From positions 1 to 48,426 of the forward strand of contig CALWYP010000087.1 of assembly GCA_944385795.1 (NCBI GenBank): a stretch of 48,426 nt of DNA, read 5' to 3'. The notes below the pieces were generated by a model. That model was given only the letters and a program-made list of their open reading frames with translations. It ran no database searches and was not told where the DNA came from. The DNA is from an uncultured Oscillospiraceae bacterium (GTDB taxonomy: Bacteria > Bacillota > Clostridia > Oscillospirales > Oscillospiraceae). Below are positions 40,736 through 48,426 of this stretch, in pieces (within the stretch, counting starts at the first letter, position 1; every line of letters starts with the position of its first letter). A program made the translations under genes and the position numbers.

Positions 40736-42187
40736 ATGAAACTTGTAGAACTGCTCAGGGACGTGGAGGTCCTGGAAAACCACGCCCCGGCGGAGCTTGA
40801 GATAAGCGACGTGGCCTACGATTCGCGCGCCGTGACGCCTGGCGCGGCCTTCACGGCCATACGCGGCTTTGAGTCCGACGGGCATAAATACATACCCCAG
40901 GCGGCTGGGAAGGGCGCCGCCTGCGTAGTCTGCGAGGAGAAACCCGGCGTGGAGCTCCCCTACGTCATAGTGCGCGACAGCCGCCTGGCCCTCGCCATTA
41001 TGAGCCGGAACTTCTTCCATGACCCGGCGGGGGAGATGGTCATGATAGGCGTAACCGGCACGAACGGCAAGACGACCACCACCTACCTCGTAAAGCACCT
41101 CCTGGAGCAGAAGCTGGGCGCGAAGGTCGGCCTTATCGGCACGAACGGCAACATGATAGGCGGCGAGTTCCTCCACACCGAGCGCACCACGCCCGAGAGC
41201 CGCGAGCTGCAGCAGCTCCTGCGCGAGATGGCGGACGCGGGCTGCACCCACGCCGTCATGGAGGTCTCCAGCCACTCGCTGGTGCTCCACCGCGTCGCGG
41301 GCCTGCGCTTCGCCGTCGGCATATTTACGAACCTTACGCAGGACCATCTGGATTTCCACAAGACCATGGAAAACTACGCCGAGGCCAAGGCCATGTTTTT
41401 CCCCATGTGCGGGCGGGCCGTTATAAACGCGGACGACGCCTGGAGCGGCTTCATGCTCGGGCGCTGCAAATGCCCGGCGATAACCTTCTCGGAGCGGGAG
41501 GGCGACCTGAAGGCCTCTAACATAGCCCTCTCCAGCTCTGGCGTGGAGTTCGACGCGGAGTATGCCGGCGCGCGGGAGCATGTGAGGCTCGGCATACCCG
41601 GGCTCTTTTCCGTGTACAACGCCCTGGGGGTAATAGGCTGCGGCCTCTCGCTGGGCGTCTCCCTCGCCGGCTGCGCGGACTCCCTTGCGAGCGGCAGGGG
41701 CGTCAAGGGCAGGGTGGAGGTAGTGCCCACGGACGGGGACTACACCATACTCATAGACTACGCGCACACGCCCGACGCGCTTGAGAACGTGCTCAAGTCC
41801 ATGCGCGCCGTGGCGCGCGGCCGGCTTGTCGCACTCTTCGGCTGCGGCGGCGACCGCGACCGGGGCAAGCGGCCCATAATGGGGCGCATCGCCGCGGAGA
41901 ACGCGGATTTTGTGGTCGTCACCTCGGATAACCCCCGCACGGAAAGGCCGGAGGCGATTATAGAAGACATACTCTCCGGCATGGAGGGCGCCGGGACGCC
42001 GTATAAGGTCATATGCGGCCGGCCAGAGGCCATAGAGTGGGCCATCGAGCACCACGAGCCGGGCGACGTCATAGTGCTCGCCGGCAAGGGCCACGAGGAC
42101 TATCAGATAGTCGGGCACGAAAAGCGGCACATGGACGAGCGCGAGATAGTCGCGGAGATACTGGAAAAGAGGAAGAGAGACAGATGA
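40736..42187 (+). CDS. murE: UDP-MurNAc-L-Ala-D-Glu:meso-diaminopimelate ligase
   Basis: 483 residues, adding the third amino acid to the cytoplasmic precursor. ATP site GVTGTNGKTTTTYL, and DNPR in SDNPRTERPEAI. DNPR marks meso-diaminopimelate specificity, so the wall peptide should carry meso-DAP and not lysine. A TTGGAG site precedes the ATG. The TGA overlaps the mraY ATG. Standard murF, expected next, is absent here. Confidence 0.97.
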   Translation: MKLVELLRDVEVLENHAPAELEISDVAYDSRAVTPGAAFTAIRGFESDGHKYIPQAAGKGAACVVCEEKPGVELPYVIVRDSRLALAIMSRNFFHDPAGEMVMIGVTGTNGKTTTTYLVKHLLEQKLGAKVGLIGTNGNMIGGEFLHTERTTPESRELQQLLREMADAGCTHAVMEVSSHSLVLHRVAGLRFAVGIFTNLTQDHLDFHKTMENYAEAKAMFFPMCGRAVINADDAWSGFMLGRCKCPAITFSEREGDLKASNIALSSSGVEFDAEYAGAREHVRLGIPGLFSVYNALGVIGCGLSLGVSLAGCADSLASGRGVKGRVEVVPTDGDYTILIDYAHTPDALENVLKSMRAVARGRLVALFGCGGDRDRGKRPIMGRIAAENADFVVVTSDNPRTERPEAIIEDILSGMEGAGTPYKVICGRPEAIEWAIEHHEPGDVIVLAGKGHEDYQIVGHEKRHMDEREIVAEILEKRKRDR

Positions 42188-43197
42188 CGATACGACTGAC
42201 ACTCGCCTTCGCTATAGGCTTTTTCATTGCGAGCGGCGTGGGCGCTTTCCTCGTGCCCTGGCTGCGCAGGATTAAGGCCGGGCAGTCCATACGCGAGGAC
42301 GGCCCCACCTGGCACAAGTCCAAAGAGGGCACTCCCACCATGGGCGGGCTCATGTTCATAGCCGCCGTGGCCGCCGTCTGCCTCTCCGTGGGCTTCGAGC
42401 CGATGATGCGCGGCGAATACGGCCACATCTTCTGCCTGCTCTTCGCGCTCATCTTCGGCGCGATAGGCTTCCTGGACGACTACGAGAAGCTCAAGAAGAA
42501 ACAGAACCTCGGCCTTTCGGCCAAGGCCAAGTTCATATTGCAGCTGGCCGCCGCGCTGGTCTTCATCTTCCTAATGCGCGAGTTCGGCTATGTGACCACC
42601 AACCTCTACATCCCTTTCTGGAACCACATAATCCCCATACCCGAGTGGATTTACTTCGTCTTCGCCGCCTTCGTCATTGTGGGCACGGTAAACGCCGTGA
42701 ACCTCACCGACGGGGTGGACGGCCTGGCCGCGGGCACGAGCATACCCGTGTGCATATTCTTCGCCGTCGTCACCTTCATCTGGGGCGAGCAGTTCCTCTC
42801 GCTGGGCGTGTTCGCAAGCGGCCTGGCCGGCGGCCTGCTCGGCTTCCTTGTCTACAACTTCAACCCGGCAAAGGTTTTCATGGGCGACACGGGCTCGCTG
42901 TTCCTGGGCGGGGCCGTGGCTGCGATGGCCTTTGCCTACGACATGCCGCTGATACTTATAATACTCGGCCTTCTGTACATTATAGAGACGCTTTCGGACA
43001 TAATCCAGGTCGCCTATTTCAAGCTGAGCGGCGGCAAGCGCGTCTTCCGCATGGCCCCCTTCCACCACCACCTTGAGCTCGGCGGCTGGTCGGGGCACAA
43101 GTGGACGGAGAGGCAGCTCTTCGCGCTCTACTTCCTGGTGAGCGCCGCCTGCGCCGTGGTTTCCTTCATAGGCATCTTCAACCGCTACAGCTTTTAA
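42184..43197 (+). CDS. mraY: Phospho-N-acetylmuramoyl-pentapeptide transferase
   Basis: 337 residues with about ten membrane helices; makes lipid I on the inner face of the membrane. Family sites: TPTMGG, the aspartate pair in DDYEKL, NLTDGVDGLA, FNPAKVFMGDTGSL, and the HHH loop in FHHHLELGGW. The ATG at 42184 is the ATGA overlap with murE. A longer open frame lies upstream inside murE but is not conserved. Confidence 0.96.
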   Translation: MTIRLTLAFAIGFFIASGVGAFLVPWLRRIKAGQSIREDGPTWHKSKEGTPTMGGLMFIAAVAAVCLSVGFEPMMRGEYGHIFCLLFALIFGAIGFLDDYEKLKKKQNLGLSAKAKFILQLAAALVFIFLMREFGYVTTNLYIPFWNHIIPIPEWIYFVFAAFVIVGTVNAVNLTDGVDGLAAGTSIPVCIFFAVVTFIWGEQFLSLGVFASGLAGGLLGFLVYNFNPAKVFMGDTGSLFLGGAVAAMAFAYDMPLILIILGLLYIIETLSDIIQVAYFKLSGGKRVFRMAPFHHHLELGGWSGHKWTERQLFALYFLVSAACAVVSFIGIFNRYSF

Positions 43198-43266
43198 GCC
43201 GCCTGAGGTACGGCAAACCCGCAGGCGCCCAAACCCTTCGTAAAATAAAACCATGGGGGTCCTCCA

Positions 43267-44421
43267 ATGCAATACGCCGGTACGCAAATTGGCCGGGGTG
43301 TTGTCAGAGAGAGAGAAAACACCCTTTCCCGGCCCGGCAGGATAGACCTGCCCTTCGCGGCTTTGACGCTGCTCCTGCTCACGATGGGCGTCGTGATGGT
43401 GCTCTCGGCCAGCTACGCCAGGGCCTATTACTCGGCGGCCACGGGGCACAACGCCGCATACTATTTCCTGCGCCAGCTCGGCTTCGCCGCCGCAGGCACG
43501 GCGCTCATGTTCGCGCTCTCGCGCCTGCCCATGGGCTTCTACAGGCGGATGAGCTTCCCCGCCCTGGCCGTAAGCCTCGCGCTGCTGGCGCTGGTGCCGG
43601 TAATCGGCGTGGCGGAGGGGGATGCGCGGCGCTGGATAGATTTAGGTTTTACCACCTTCCAGCCCTCGGAGACGGCGAAAATCTCGCTTATTCTCTATTT
43701 TTCTGCCCTTATATGCACGCAGAGGGAAAAGATGGCCACCTTCCGCGGCCTGCTGCCCTTCGCCCTGGTGCTGGCCCTGGTCATAGGGCTGCTGGTGCTC
43801 GAGCCGCACTTCTCGGCGGCGGTGATAATAATCGCCATAGGCGGGGTAATGCTCTTCCTGGGCGGGGCGCGGCTCTACTGGTTCGCCGCCGTGGGCCTGA
43901 CCGCGCTCGCGGGCCTGGCCGTCATAATGCTGTTCTTCCCCTACGCCTCGGGGCGCATCGCCACTTGGCTCGACCCCTTTGCCAACACCAGCGGGGACGG
44001 GTACCAGATAGTCCAGTCGCTCTATTCCATAGGCTCGGGCGGACTGTTCGGCCTCGGGCTGGGCCAGGGGCGGCAGACCTATATGTACCTGCCCGAGGAG
44101 CATAACGACTTTATCTTCGCCGTCTGCTGCGAAGAGCTCGGCTTTGCCGGGGCGATAGCCATACTGCTGCTCTTCGCCGCGCTTATCGTGCGCGGCTACC
44201 TGCTCGCGCTGCACATGCGCGACCGCTTCAGCTTCCTCGTCACGGCCGGGATAACCACGCTGCTCGCTATACAGATCATACTCAACGTCGCGGTCGTCAC
44301 GAACCTCGTGCCCTGCACGGGCATATCCCTGCCCTTCTTCTCCTACGGCGGCACGGCGCTGCTGATACAGCTCGCCGAGATGGGCGTCGTCCTCTCCGCC
44401 TCGAGAAACGTCAGGATGTGA
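43267..44421 (+). CDS. ftsW: Peptidoglycan glycosyltransferase FtsW (SEDS family)
   Basis: 384 residues, ten predicted membrane helices of the SEDS family, working with the class B PBP to polymerise septal peptidoglycan. Landmarks: GDARRWIDLGF, LDPFANTSGDGYQ, GGLFGLGLGQGRQ and LPEEHNDFIFAV. A hydrophilic N-terminal stretch of about 25 residues precedes the first helix. It sits 69 bases after mraY where murD is usual. SpoVE, the sporulation paralogue, cannot be excluded by sequence alone. Confidence 0.92.
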   Translation: MQYAGTQIGRGVVRERENTLSRPGRIDLPFAALTLLLLTMGVVMVLSASYARAYYSAATGHNAAYYFLRQLGFAAAGTALMFALSRLPMGFYRRMSFPALAVSLALLALVPVIGVAEGDARRWIDLGFTTFQPSETAKISLILYFSALICTQREKMATFRGLLPFALVLALVIGLLVLEPHFSAAVIIIAIGGVMLFLGGARLYWFAAVGLTALAGLAVIMLFFPYASGRIATWLDPFANTSGDGYQIVQSLYSIGSGGLFGLGLGQGRQTYMYLPEEHNDFIFAVCCEELGFAGAIAILLLFAALIVRGYLLALHMRDRFSFLVTAGITTLLAIQIILNVAVVTNLVPCTGISLPFFSYGGTALLIQLAEMGVVLSASRNVRM

Positions 44422-44518
44422 ATCCACATGCCCTTGGCCCAGGGGCCGGGGCGGCGCAAATATAAAGATATATCTCATCCAGCGGCGGCCCGGGCCGCCG
44501 CGACAGGAGGAATCCAGA

Positions 44519-45652
44519 ATGAAGTTCTTATTCACCTGCGGCGGCACCGCCGGGCACATAAACCCCGCCCTGGCCGTGGCCGGGGCCATAAAGGCCGCCG
44601 CGCCGGACAGCGAGTTCCTGTTCATAGGCGCCGAGGGGCGCATGGAGACGGACCTGGTCCCGCGCGCGGGCTATGAGATAAGGACCGTGCGCATAACCAA
44701 CATACACCGCGGCTTTTCCATGGAGGATATCAAGCACAACCTCGCCACGCTCAGGAACGTGGTCGTGTCCACCGGTGAAGCCAAGCGCATAATCCGGGAG
44801 TTCGGGCCTGACGCGGCCGTCGGCACCGGCGGCTACGTCTGCTACCCCGTGCTGCGCGCGGCGCACGAGCTGGGCGTGCCCACGGCCGTGCACGAGTCCA
44901 ACGCCGTCCCCGGCCTCACGACGAAGATGCTCGAGGGCAGCGTGGACGCCGTCATGGTCGGCTTTGAAGAGAGCCGCGCGAACTATAAGCACCCCGAGCG
45001 CGTCGCCGTGACCGGCACCCCGGTGCGCGGGGAGTTCCTCCACGCGGATAAGCGGCAGGCCAAGCGCGCCCTGGGCCTCGCCGAGGACAAGCCGCTTGTA
45101 GCCAGCGTCTGGGGCAGCCTCGGCGCGGGGCACATGAACGAGATCATGACCGACTTTATCGTCAGGGCATGCGCGAACCCCTTCTTCTCGCTCATACACT
45201 CGGCCGGCAAGGCGGGCTATGAGAAGATGGCCGCCGCGCTGGCGGCCGAGAAGCCGGGGTATGAAGGGCTGGGCATGGACGTGAGGCCGTACATTTACGA
45301 CATGCAGACCGTCATGGCGGCGGCGGACCTGGTGCTCTGCCGCGCCGGGGCGAGCACACTGGCCGAGCTCACGGCCATGGGGAAGCCCGCCGTGCTGGTG
45401 CCGAGCCCGAACGTCACGAACAACCACCAGGAGAAGAACGCGCGCGTGCTGGAGGCCGCGGGCGGGGCCAGGGTGCTGCTGGAGACGGAGTTCACCGCCG
45501 ACAGCCTGCTCGGCCTTGTGAGCGAGCTGCTGCACCACGGCGAGACGCTTGAGGAGATGAGCGCCAACATGCGCGCCCTGGGCGTCACGGACGCCACGGA
45601 CCGGATAGCGGACATAGTCCTCGGCCTGGCCGCGAAGCACGCGGCAAAATAA
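44519..45652 (+). CDS. murG: N-acetylglucosaminyltransferase MurG
   Basis: 377 residues, converts lipid I to lipid II at the inner membrane face. The N-terminal [14 protein letters not shown] loop and the C-terminal [20 protein letters not shown] and NHQEKNA segments are the donor and acceptor signatures of GT28. ACAGGAGG precedes the ATG. The gap after ftsW is 97 bases, and murA2 follows after 60 bases. Confidence 0.97.
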   Translation: MKFLFTCGGTAGHINPALAVAGAIKAAAPDSEFLFIGAEGRMETDLVPRAGYEIRTVRITNIHRGFSMEDIKHNLATLRNVVVSTGEAKRIIREFGPDAAVGTGGYVCYPVLRAAHELGVPTAVHESNAVPGLTTKMLEGSVDAVMVGFEESRANYKHPERVAVTGTPVRGEFLHADKRQAKRALGLAEDKPLVASVWGSLGAGHMNEIMTDFIVRACANPFFSLIHSAGKAGYEKMAAALAAEKPGYEGLGMDVRPYIYDMQTVMAAADLVLCRAGASTLAELTAMGKPAVLVPSPNVTNNHQEKNARVLEAAGGARVLLETEFTADSLLGLVSELLHHGETLEEMSANMRALGVTDATDRIADIVLGLAAKHAAK

Positions 45653-45712
45653 TAACCAAAACCACCCCTGCGGCATAGTATGGCATGAATCCTAGCTGTA
45701 GGGGGAGAGGAA

Positions 45713-46984
45713 ATGAGCGTTTGGCACATAGCCGGGGGACGTAGGCTCTCCGGCTCCGTCAGGGTGCAGGGCGCGAAGAACGCCGTGCTGCCGATTATGG
45801 CGGCGAGCGTATTGGCCCCGTGCCTGACGGAGCTGACGAACGTGCCCGAGCTCAGGGACGTGGACGCCACGATACGCATACTGCGCGGCCTGGGCTGCGC
45901 GGTGGAGCGGCAAGGCGGCGCCGTGAGTATAGATTCGCGCCCGCTCGCAAGGGCGGAGATACCACATTCGCTCATGCGCGAGCTGCGCAGCTCGGTCATC
46001 TTCCTCGGCGCGCTGCTGGGGCGCTGCTCCGGCGCGAGGCTGAGTATGCCGGGCGGCTGCGAGCTGGGGCCGAGGCCCATTGACCTGCACCTGATGTCGC
46101 TCCGGGCCCTGGGCGCGGAGATAGACGAGAGGGCGGGGGAACTGGTGTGCTCCGTGCCGCAGGGCCTGCGCGGCGCGGCGATAGCCCTGCCGCTCCCCAG
46201 CGTGGGAGCGACGGAGAACGCCATGCTGGCCGCCTGCCTCGCCAGGGGCGAGACGGTGATAATGAACGCGGCGCGCGAACCGGAGATAGCCGAGCTGCAA
46301 AACTTCCTGAATAAGCTCGGCGCGGACGTCTCCGGCGCCGGGACGCCGACGGTCACAATCCGCGGCCGGCCGCTCGACCCGGGGCGGGTGGAGCACAGGA
46401 TTATGCCCGACCGCATAGTTTCGTCTACATACCTTGCCGCCTGCGCGGCGGCGGGAGGGGACATAGAGCTCACAGGCGTAAATCCCACGCATTTTTCAAC
46501 GGTTTTGCGCTCGCTTTCCGAGTGCGGATGTGATATAATGGCGGATGGCGGCGGCGTGCGCCTGGTTTCCAGCGGGAACCTGAGAGCGCCGATGCCTGTC
46601 ATAACGGGGCCTTACCCCGCCTTCCCGACGGACGCCCAGCCGCTTATGCTCTCCGCCTGCCTTCGCGCGCGCGGCACCAGCGTGTTCGTTGAGAACGTGT
46701 TCCAGAACCGCTTCCGCTTTACGGAGGAGCTCGCCCGCCTGGGCGCGAGGATACATACCGAGGGCCGCGTGGCCGTCGTGACGGGCGTGGAGGCCTTGCA
46801 CGGCGCGCCGGCGGTGGCCACCGACCTGCGCGGCGGCGCGGCGCTTATAATCGCGGCGCTCTCCGCCGAGGGCGAGACGGACATACTGGATTCCGGGCAT
46901 ATAGAGCGCGGTTACGAGCGCTTTGACGCCAATCTGCGCGCCCTGGGCGCGGACATAACGCTTATAGATACGAAAGGACCATGA
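45713..46984 (+). CDS. murA: UDP-N-acetylglucosamine 1-carboxyvinyltransferase (second copy)
   Basis: 423 residues of the EPSP-synthase fold. Catalytic and fosfomycin-target Cys116 in MPGGCELGPRP. It has VQGAKNAVLP near the start and DLRGGAALIIAAL near the end. It differs clearly from the first copy at 14568 (for example RSSVIFLGALLG against RASYYLIGAMLG), so the two are old paralogues and not a recent duplication. In Gram-positives with two MurA enzymes either may dominate. A GGGGGAG site lies before the ATG. Confidence 0.94.
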   Translation: MSVWHIAGGRRLSGSVRVQGAKNAVLPIMAASVLAPCLTELTNVPELRDVDATIRILRGLGCAVERQGGAVSIDSRPLARAEIPHSLMRELRSSVIFLGALLGRCSGARLSMPGGCELGPRPIDLHLMSLRALGAEIDERAGELVCSVPQGLRGAAIALPLPSVGATENAMLAACLARGETVIMNAAREPEIAELQNFLNKLGADVSGAGTPTVTIRGRPLDPGRVEHRIMPDRIVSSTYLAACAAAGGDIELTGVNPTHFSTVLRSLSECGCDIMADGGGVRLVSSGNLRAPMPVITGPYPAFPTDAQPLMLSACLRARGTSVFVENVFQNRFRFTEELARLGARIHTEGRVAVVTGVEALHGAPAVATDLRGGAALIIAALSAEGETDILDSGHIERGYERFDANLRALGADITLIDTKGP

Positions 46985-46985
46985 G

Positions 46986-47744
46986 ATGGCTAGGCAGAGC
47001 GATCCGCTCCGGAAAAGAATATCGCGCCGGGCCGCGCTCATAGGCCCGGCCAAGTTCCTGCTCGGCTGCGTGGTGCTGATATTCATAATCAGCATCTTCC
47101 TGCAGGTGGGCTCCATAGAGGTGCGCGGCAATTCGCACTACACTGCGCAGGAGATCGCCGAGGCCGCCGGCATTGAAGAGGGCGACAACCTCTTCTTTGT
47201 CAACCGCTTCGCCGCGGTGGGCGGCATAATAGCGAAGCTGCCCTACGTTGAAACCGTGTCCATAACGACGCAGCTGCCCGGCACGGTGATACTGGAGATT
47301 ACGGAGAGCCAGGCCCTCGCCTATGTGGAGCTCGAGAGCCAGCGCTGGATAATAGACCGCAGCTGCAAGGTGCTGGCCCAGGACAGCTCGGATGAGAGCG
47401 CGGGGCTCATCCGCGTCACGGGCCTCACGCCGTCCAACCCGGAGGTGGGCGAGACGGTCGTGCCCGCGGACGGGAACTCCGCGGCCGTCGAGACCCTGGC
47501 CGAAATGCTCGACCAGCTCCAGCGCCGGGGCATGGCGGAGCTGGCGACGGGTATAGATATAAGCGACCCCGGCGCTCCGCGCATGGACTACGGCGGGCGC
47601 TTCACCGTGCTTTTCGGCTCGGCCGAGAGCATCAATTACCAGTTCGCCAAGCTCGAGAGCGCGCTCGGCCAGCTCAAGAGCGCCGACCGCGGCACCCTGG
47701 ACCTCGGCGAGAGCGGCGAGGGCGTTGTCTTTACGCCCTTCTAA
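46986..47744 (+). CDS. ftsQ: Cell division protein FtsQ/DivIB
   Basis: 252 residues: basic cytoplasmic start, one membrane helix (about 22-40), then a POTRA domain beginning VGSIEVRGNSHYTAQEIAEA, and a beta domain (about 110-230). It partners FtsL and a DivIC/FtsB protein to activate the septal FtsW-PBP pair. It begins 1 base after murA ends, with AAAGGA upstream. Last gene before the ftsZ promoter. Confidence 0.9.
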   Translation: MARQSDPLRKRISRRAALIGPAKFLLGCVVLIFIISIFLQVGSIEVRGNSHYTAQEIAEAAGIEEGDNLFFVNRFAAVGGIIAKLPYVETVSITTQLPGTVILEITESQALAYVELESQRWIIDRSCKVLAQDSSDESAGLIRVTGLTPSNPEVGETVVPADGNSAAVETLAEMLDQLQRRGMAELATGIDISDPGAPRMDYGGRFTVLFGSAESINYQFAKLESALGQLKSADRGTLDLGESGEGVVFTPF

Positions 47745-47808
47745 GCGCGCCGGATAGTTAAAATTCAAAAACAAAATATTAAAAAATCTCGGTGGAAACA
47801 AAAAATAG

Positions 47809-47837
47809 TTGACCGGACATGGGAAAAGATATAATAT
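47809..47837 (+). promoter_or_regulatory. Promoter of ftsZ
   Basis: TTGACC (47809-47814) with TATAAT at 47830-47835 (15-bp spacer) or TAATAT at 47832-47837 (17 bp). An A/T-rich tract just upstream (about 47755-47788) may serve as an UP element. The leader is about 75 bases. Confidence 0.7.
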
Positions 47838-47861
47838 GAGTAGAAGAAGAAATAATACAAG

Positions 47862-47889
47862 GACGCGGCGGCAAACCCCGCCCGGCGTC
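47862..47889 (+). promoter_or_regulatory. Hairpin in the ftsZ leader
   Basis: GACGC-GGCGG (47862-47871) pairs with CCGCC (47878-47882) and GCGTC (47885-47889), with a two-base bulge. No T run follows, so it is not a typical terminator. It lies 27 bases before the ATG. Confidence 0.5.
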
Positions 47890-47916
47890 TCAAAAGATAT
47901 GAGGGAGGCACCGAAT

Positions 47917-48426
47917 ATGTCTTACAAATCCGAAACCGGGCCCGAGAATGTCGTCACATTGAAGGTACTGGGCGTTGGCGGCGCCGGCAACAACGTCGTC
48001 AACCGCATGGTGAAGTCCGGCACCCAGGGCGTGGAGTTCATCTCCGTCAACACGGACAAGCAGGCGCTGGCCGTGTCCAACGCCGACCAGAAGATACAGA
48101 TAGGCGAAAAGCTCACCCACGGCCAGGGCGCGGGCTCCGACCCCGATATGGGCAAAAAGAGCGCCGAGGAAAGCCGCAACGATATCGCCAAGTCCATAGA
48201 GGACGCCGACATGGTGTTCATCACCGCCGGCATGGGCGGCGGTACAGGCACCGGCGCGGCCCCGATTGTCGCGGAGATTGCCCGCGAGGCCGGCGCGCTG
48301 ACCGTAGGCGTAGTGACCAAGCCCTTCAAGTTTGAGGGCAAGCGCCGCATGGACCAGGCCGTCGAGGGCATCAACGCCCTCCTCGCCAAGGTGGACAGCC
48401 TTCTTATAATCCCCAACGACCGCCTG
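47917..48426 (+). CDS. ftsZ: Cell division GTPase FtsZ, N-terminal part (3' end outside window)
   Basis: The first 170 codons are open to the window end. The tubulin signature [10 protein letters not shown] and the start [17 protein letters not shown] identify FtsZ, which polymerises at the division site. GGGAGG lies 8 bases before the ATG. It is normally about 370 residues, so roughly half is missing. It has its own promoter downstream of ftsQ. Confidence 0.97.
   Translation, partial: MSYKSETGPENVVTLKVLGVGGAGNNVVNRMVKSGTQGVEFISVNTDKQALAVSNADQKIQIGEKLTHGQGAGSDPDMGKKSAEESRNDIAKSIEDADMVFITAGMGGGTGTGAAPIVAEIAREAGALTVGVVTKPFKFEGKRRMDQAVEGINALLAKVDSLLIIPNDRL

Noticed and set aside
47791..47797. 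GTGGAAA before the ftsZ promoter as an MraZ box
   Set aside because: A single copy with no 10-bp repeats around it; MraZ sites need several repeats.

Overview
The window reads as chromosomal DNA of a GC-rich, endospore-forming member of the Clostridia, most like the Oscillospiraceae and relatives. The evidence is the sporulation genes yqfC, yqfD and ylbJ, a walRK-type two-component locus, a murE with the meso-diaminopimelate motif DNPR, S-layer-homology (SLH) proteins, an HPr with both His15 and Ser46, Shine-Dalgarno-led genes with frequent ATGA-type overlaps, and sigma-A-like promoters. Almost everything is core chromosome. No tRNA, rRNA, CRISPR array, insertion sequence or prophage was recognised.

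Layout. 1-1405: the end of an arabinose catabolic operon (araA 3' part, araD, terminator). 1470-3659: an apparently self-regulated operon of a DUF362 protein, a flavodoxin and a TetR regulator, with two copies of a TGACAC-N-GCGTCA operator at its promoter. 3662-6367: a divergent TetR gene facing a 44-residue membrane peptide and two membrane-anchored alpha/beta hydrolases; the second hydrolase is split by a -1 shift at an A7 run. 6430-9410 (minus strand): smpB, an SLH protein, a cyclophilin and tmRNA, with a hairpin-rich 70-bp tandem repeat upstream of tmRNA. 9587-19194: a Nudix hydrolase, walR-walK-yycH-like-yycI-like, murA, walJ, rlmH, a DUF2007-like gene and a phosphohexomutase. 19301-20457: a pair of half-size chromate transporters. 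20527-22723 (minus): a second SLH protein and ylbJ. 22826-32494: yqfC-yqfD-phoH-(M32 peptidase)-ybeY-(rarD)-era-yqzL-recO-mutS2. 32634-36386: HPr, then uvrC-rsmD-coaD and a coiled-coil gene. 36553-48426: the division and cell wall (dcw) cluster mraZ-rsmH-ftsL-PBP-murE-mraY-ftsW-murG-murA2-ftsQ-ftsZ, with ftsZ cut by the window end.

How it fits together. Two large blocks serve the envelope: the wal locus with its embedded murA, and the dcw cluster with its own MraZ-repressor boxes. A third block joins sporulation membrane proteins to ribosome maturation (ybeY, era) and DNA repair (recO, mutS2, uvrC). smpB and tmRNA, partners in ribosome rescue, lie on one strand within 3 kb. The least ordinary parts are the two TetR-controlled segments (1.4-6.4 kb), the split hydrolase, the palindromic repeats near 6.8-7.1 kb, and unfamiliar genes inserted into otherwise conserved core operons.
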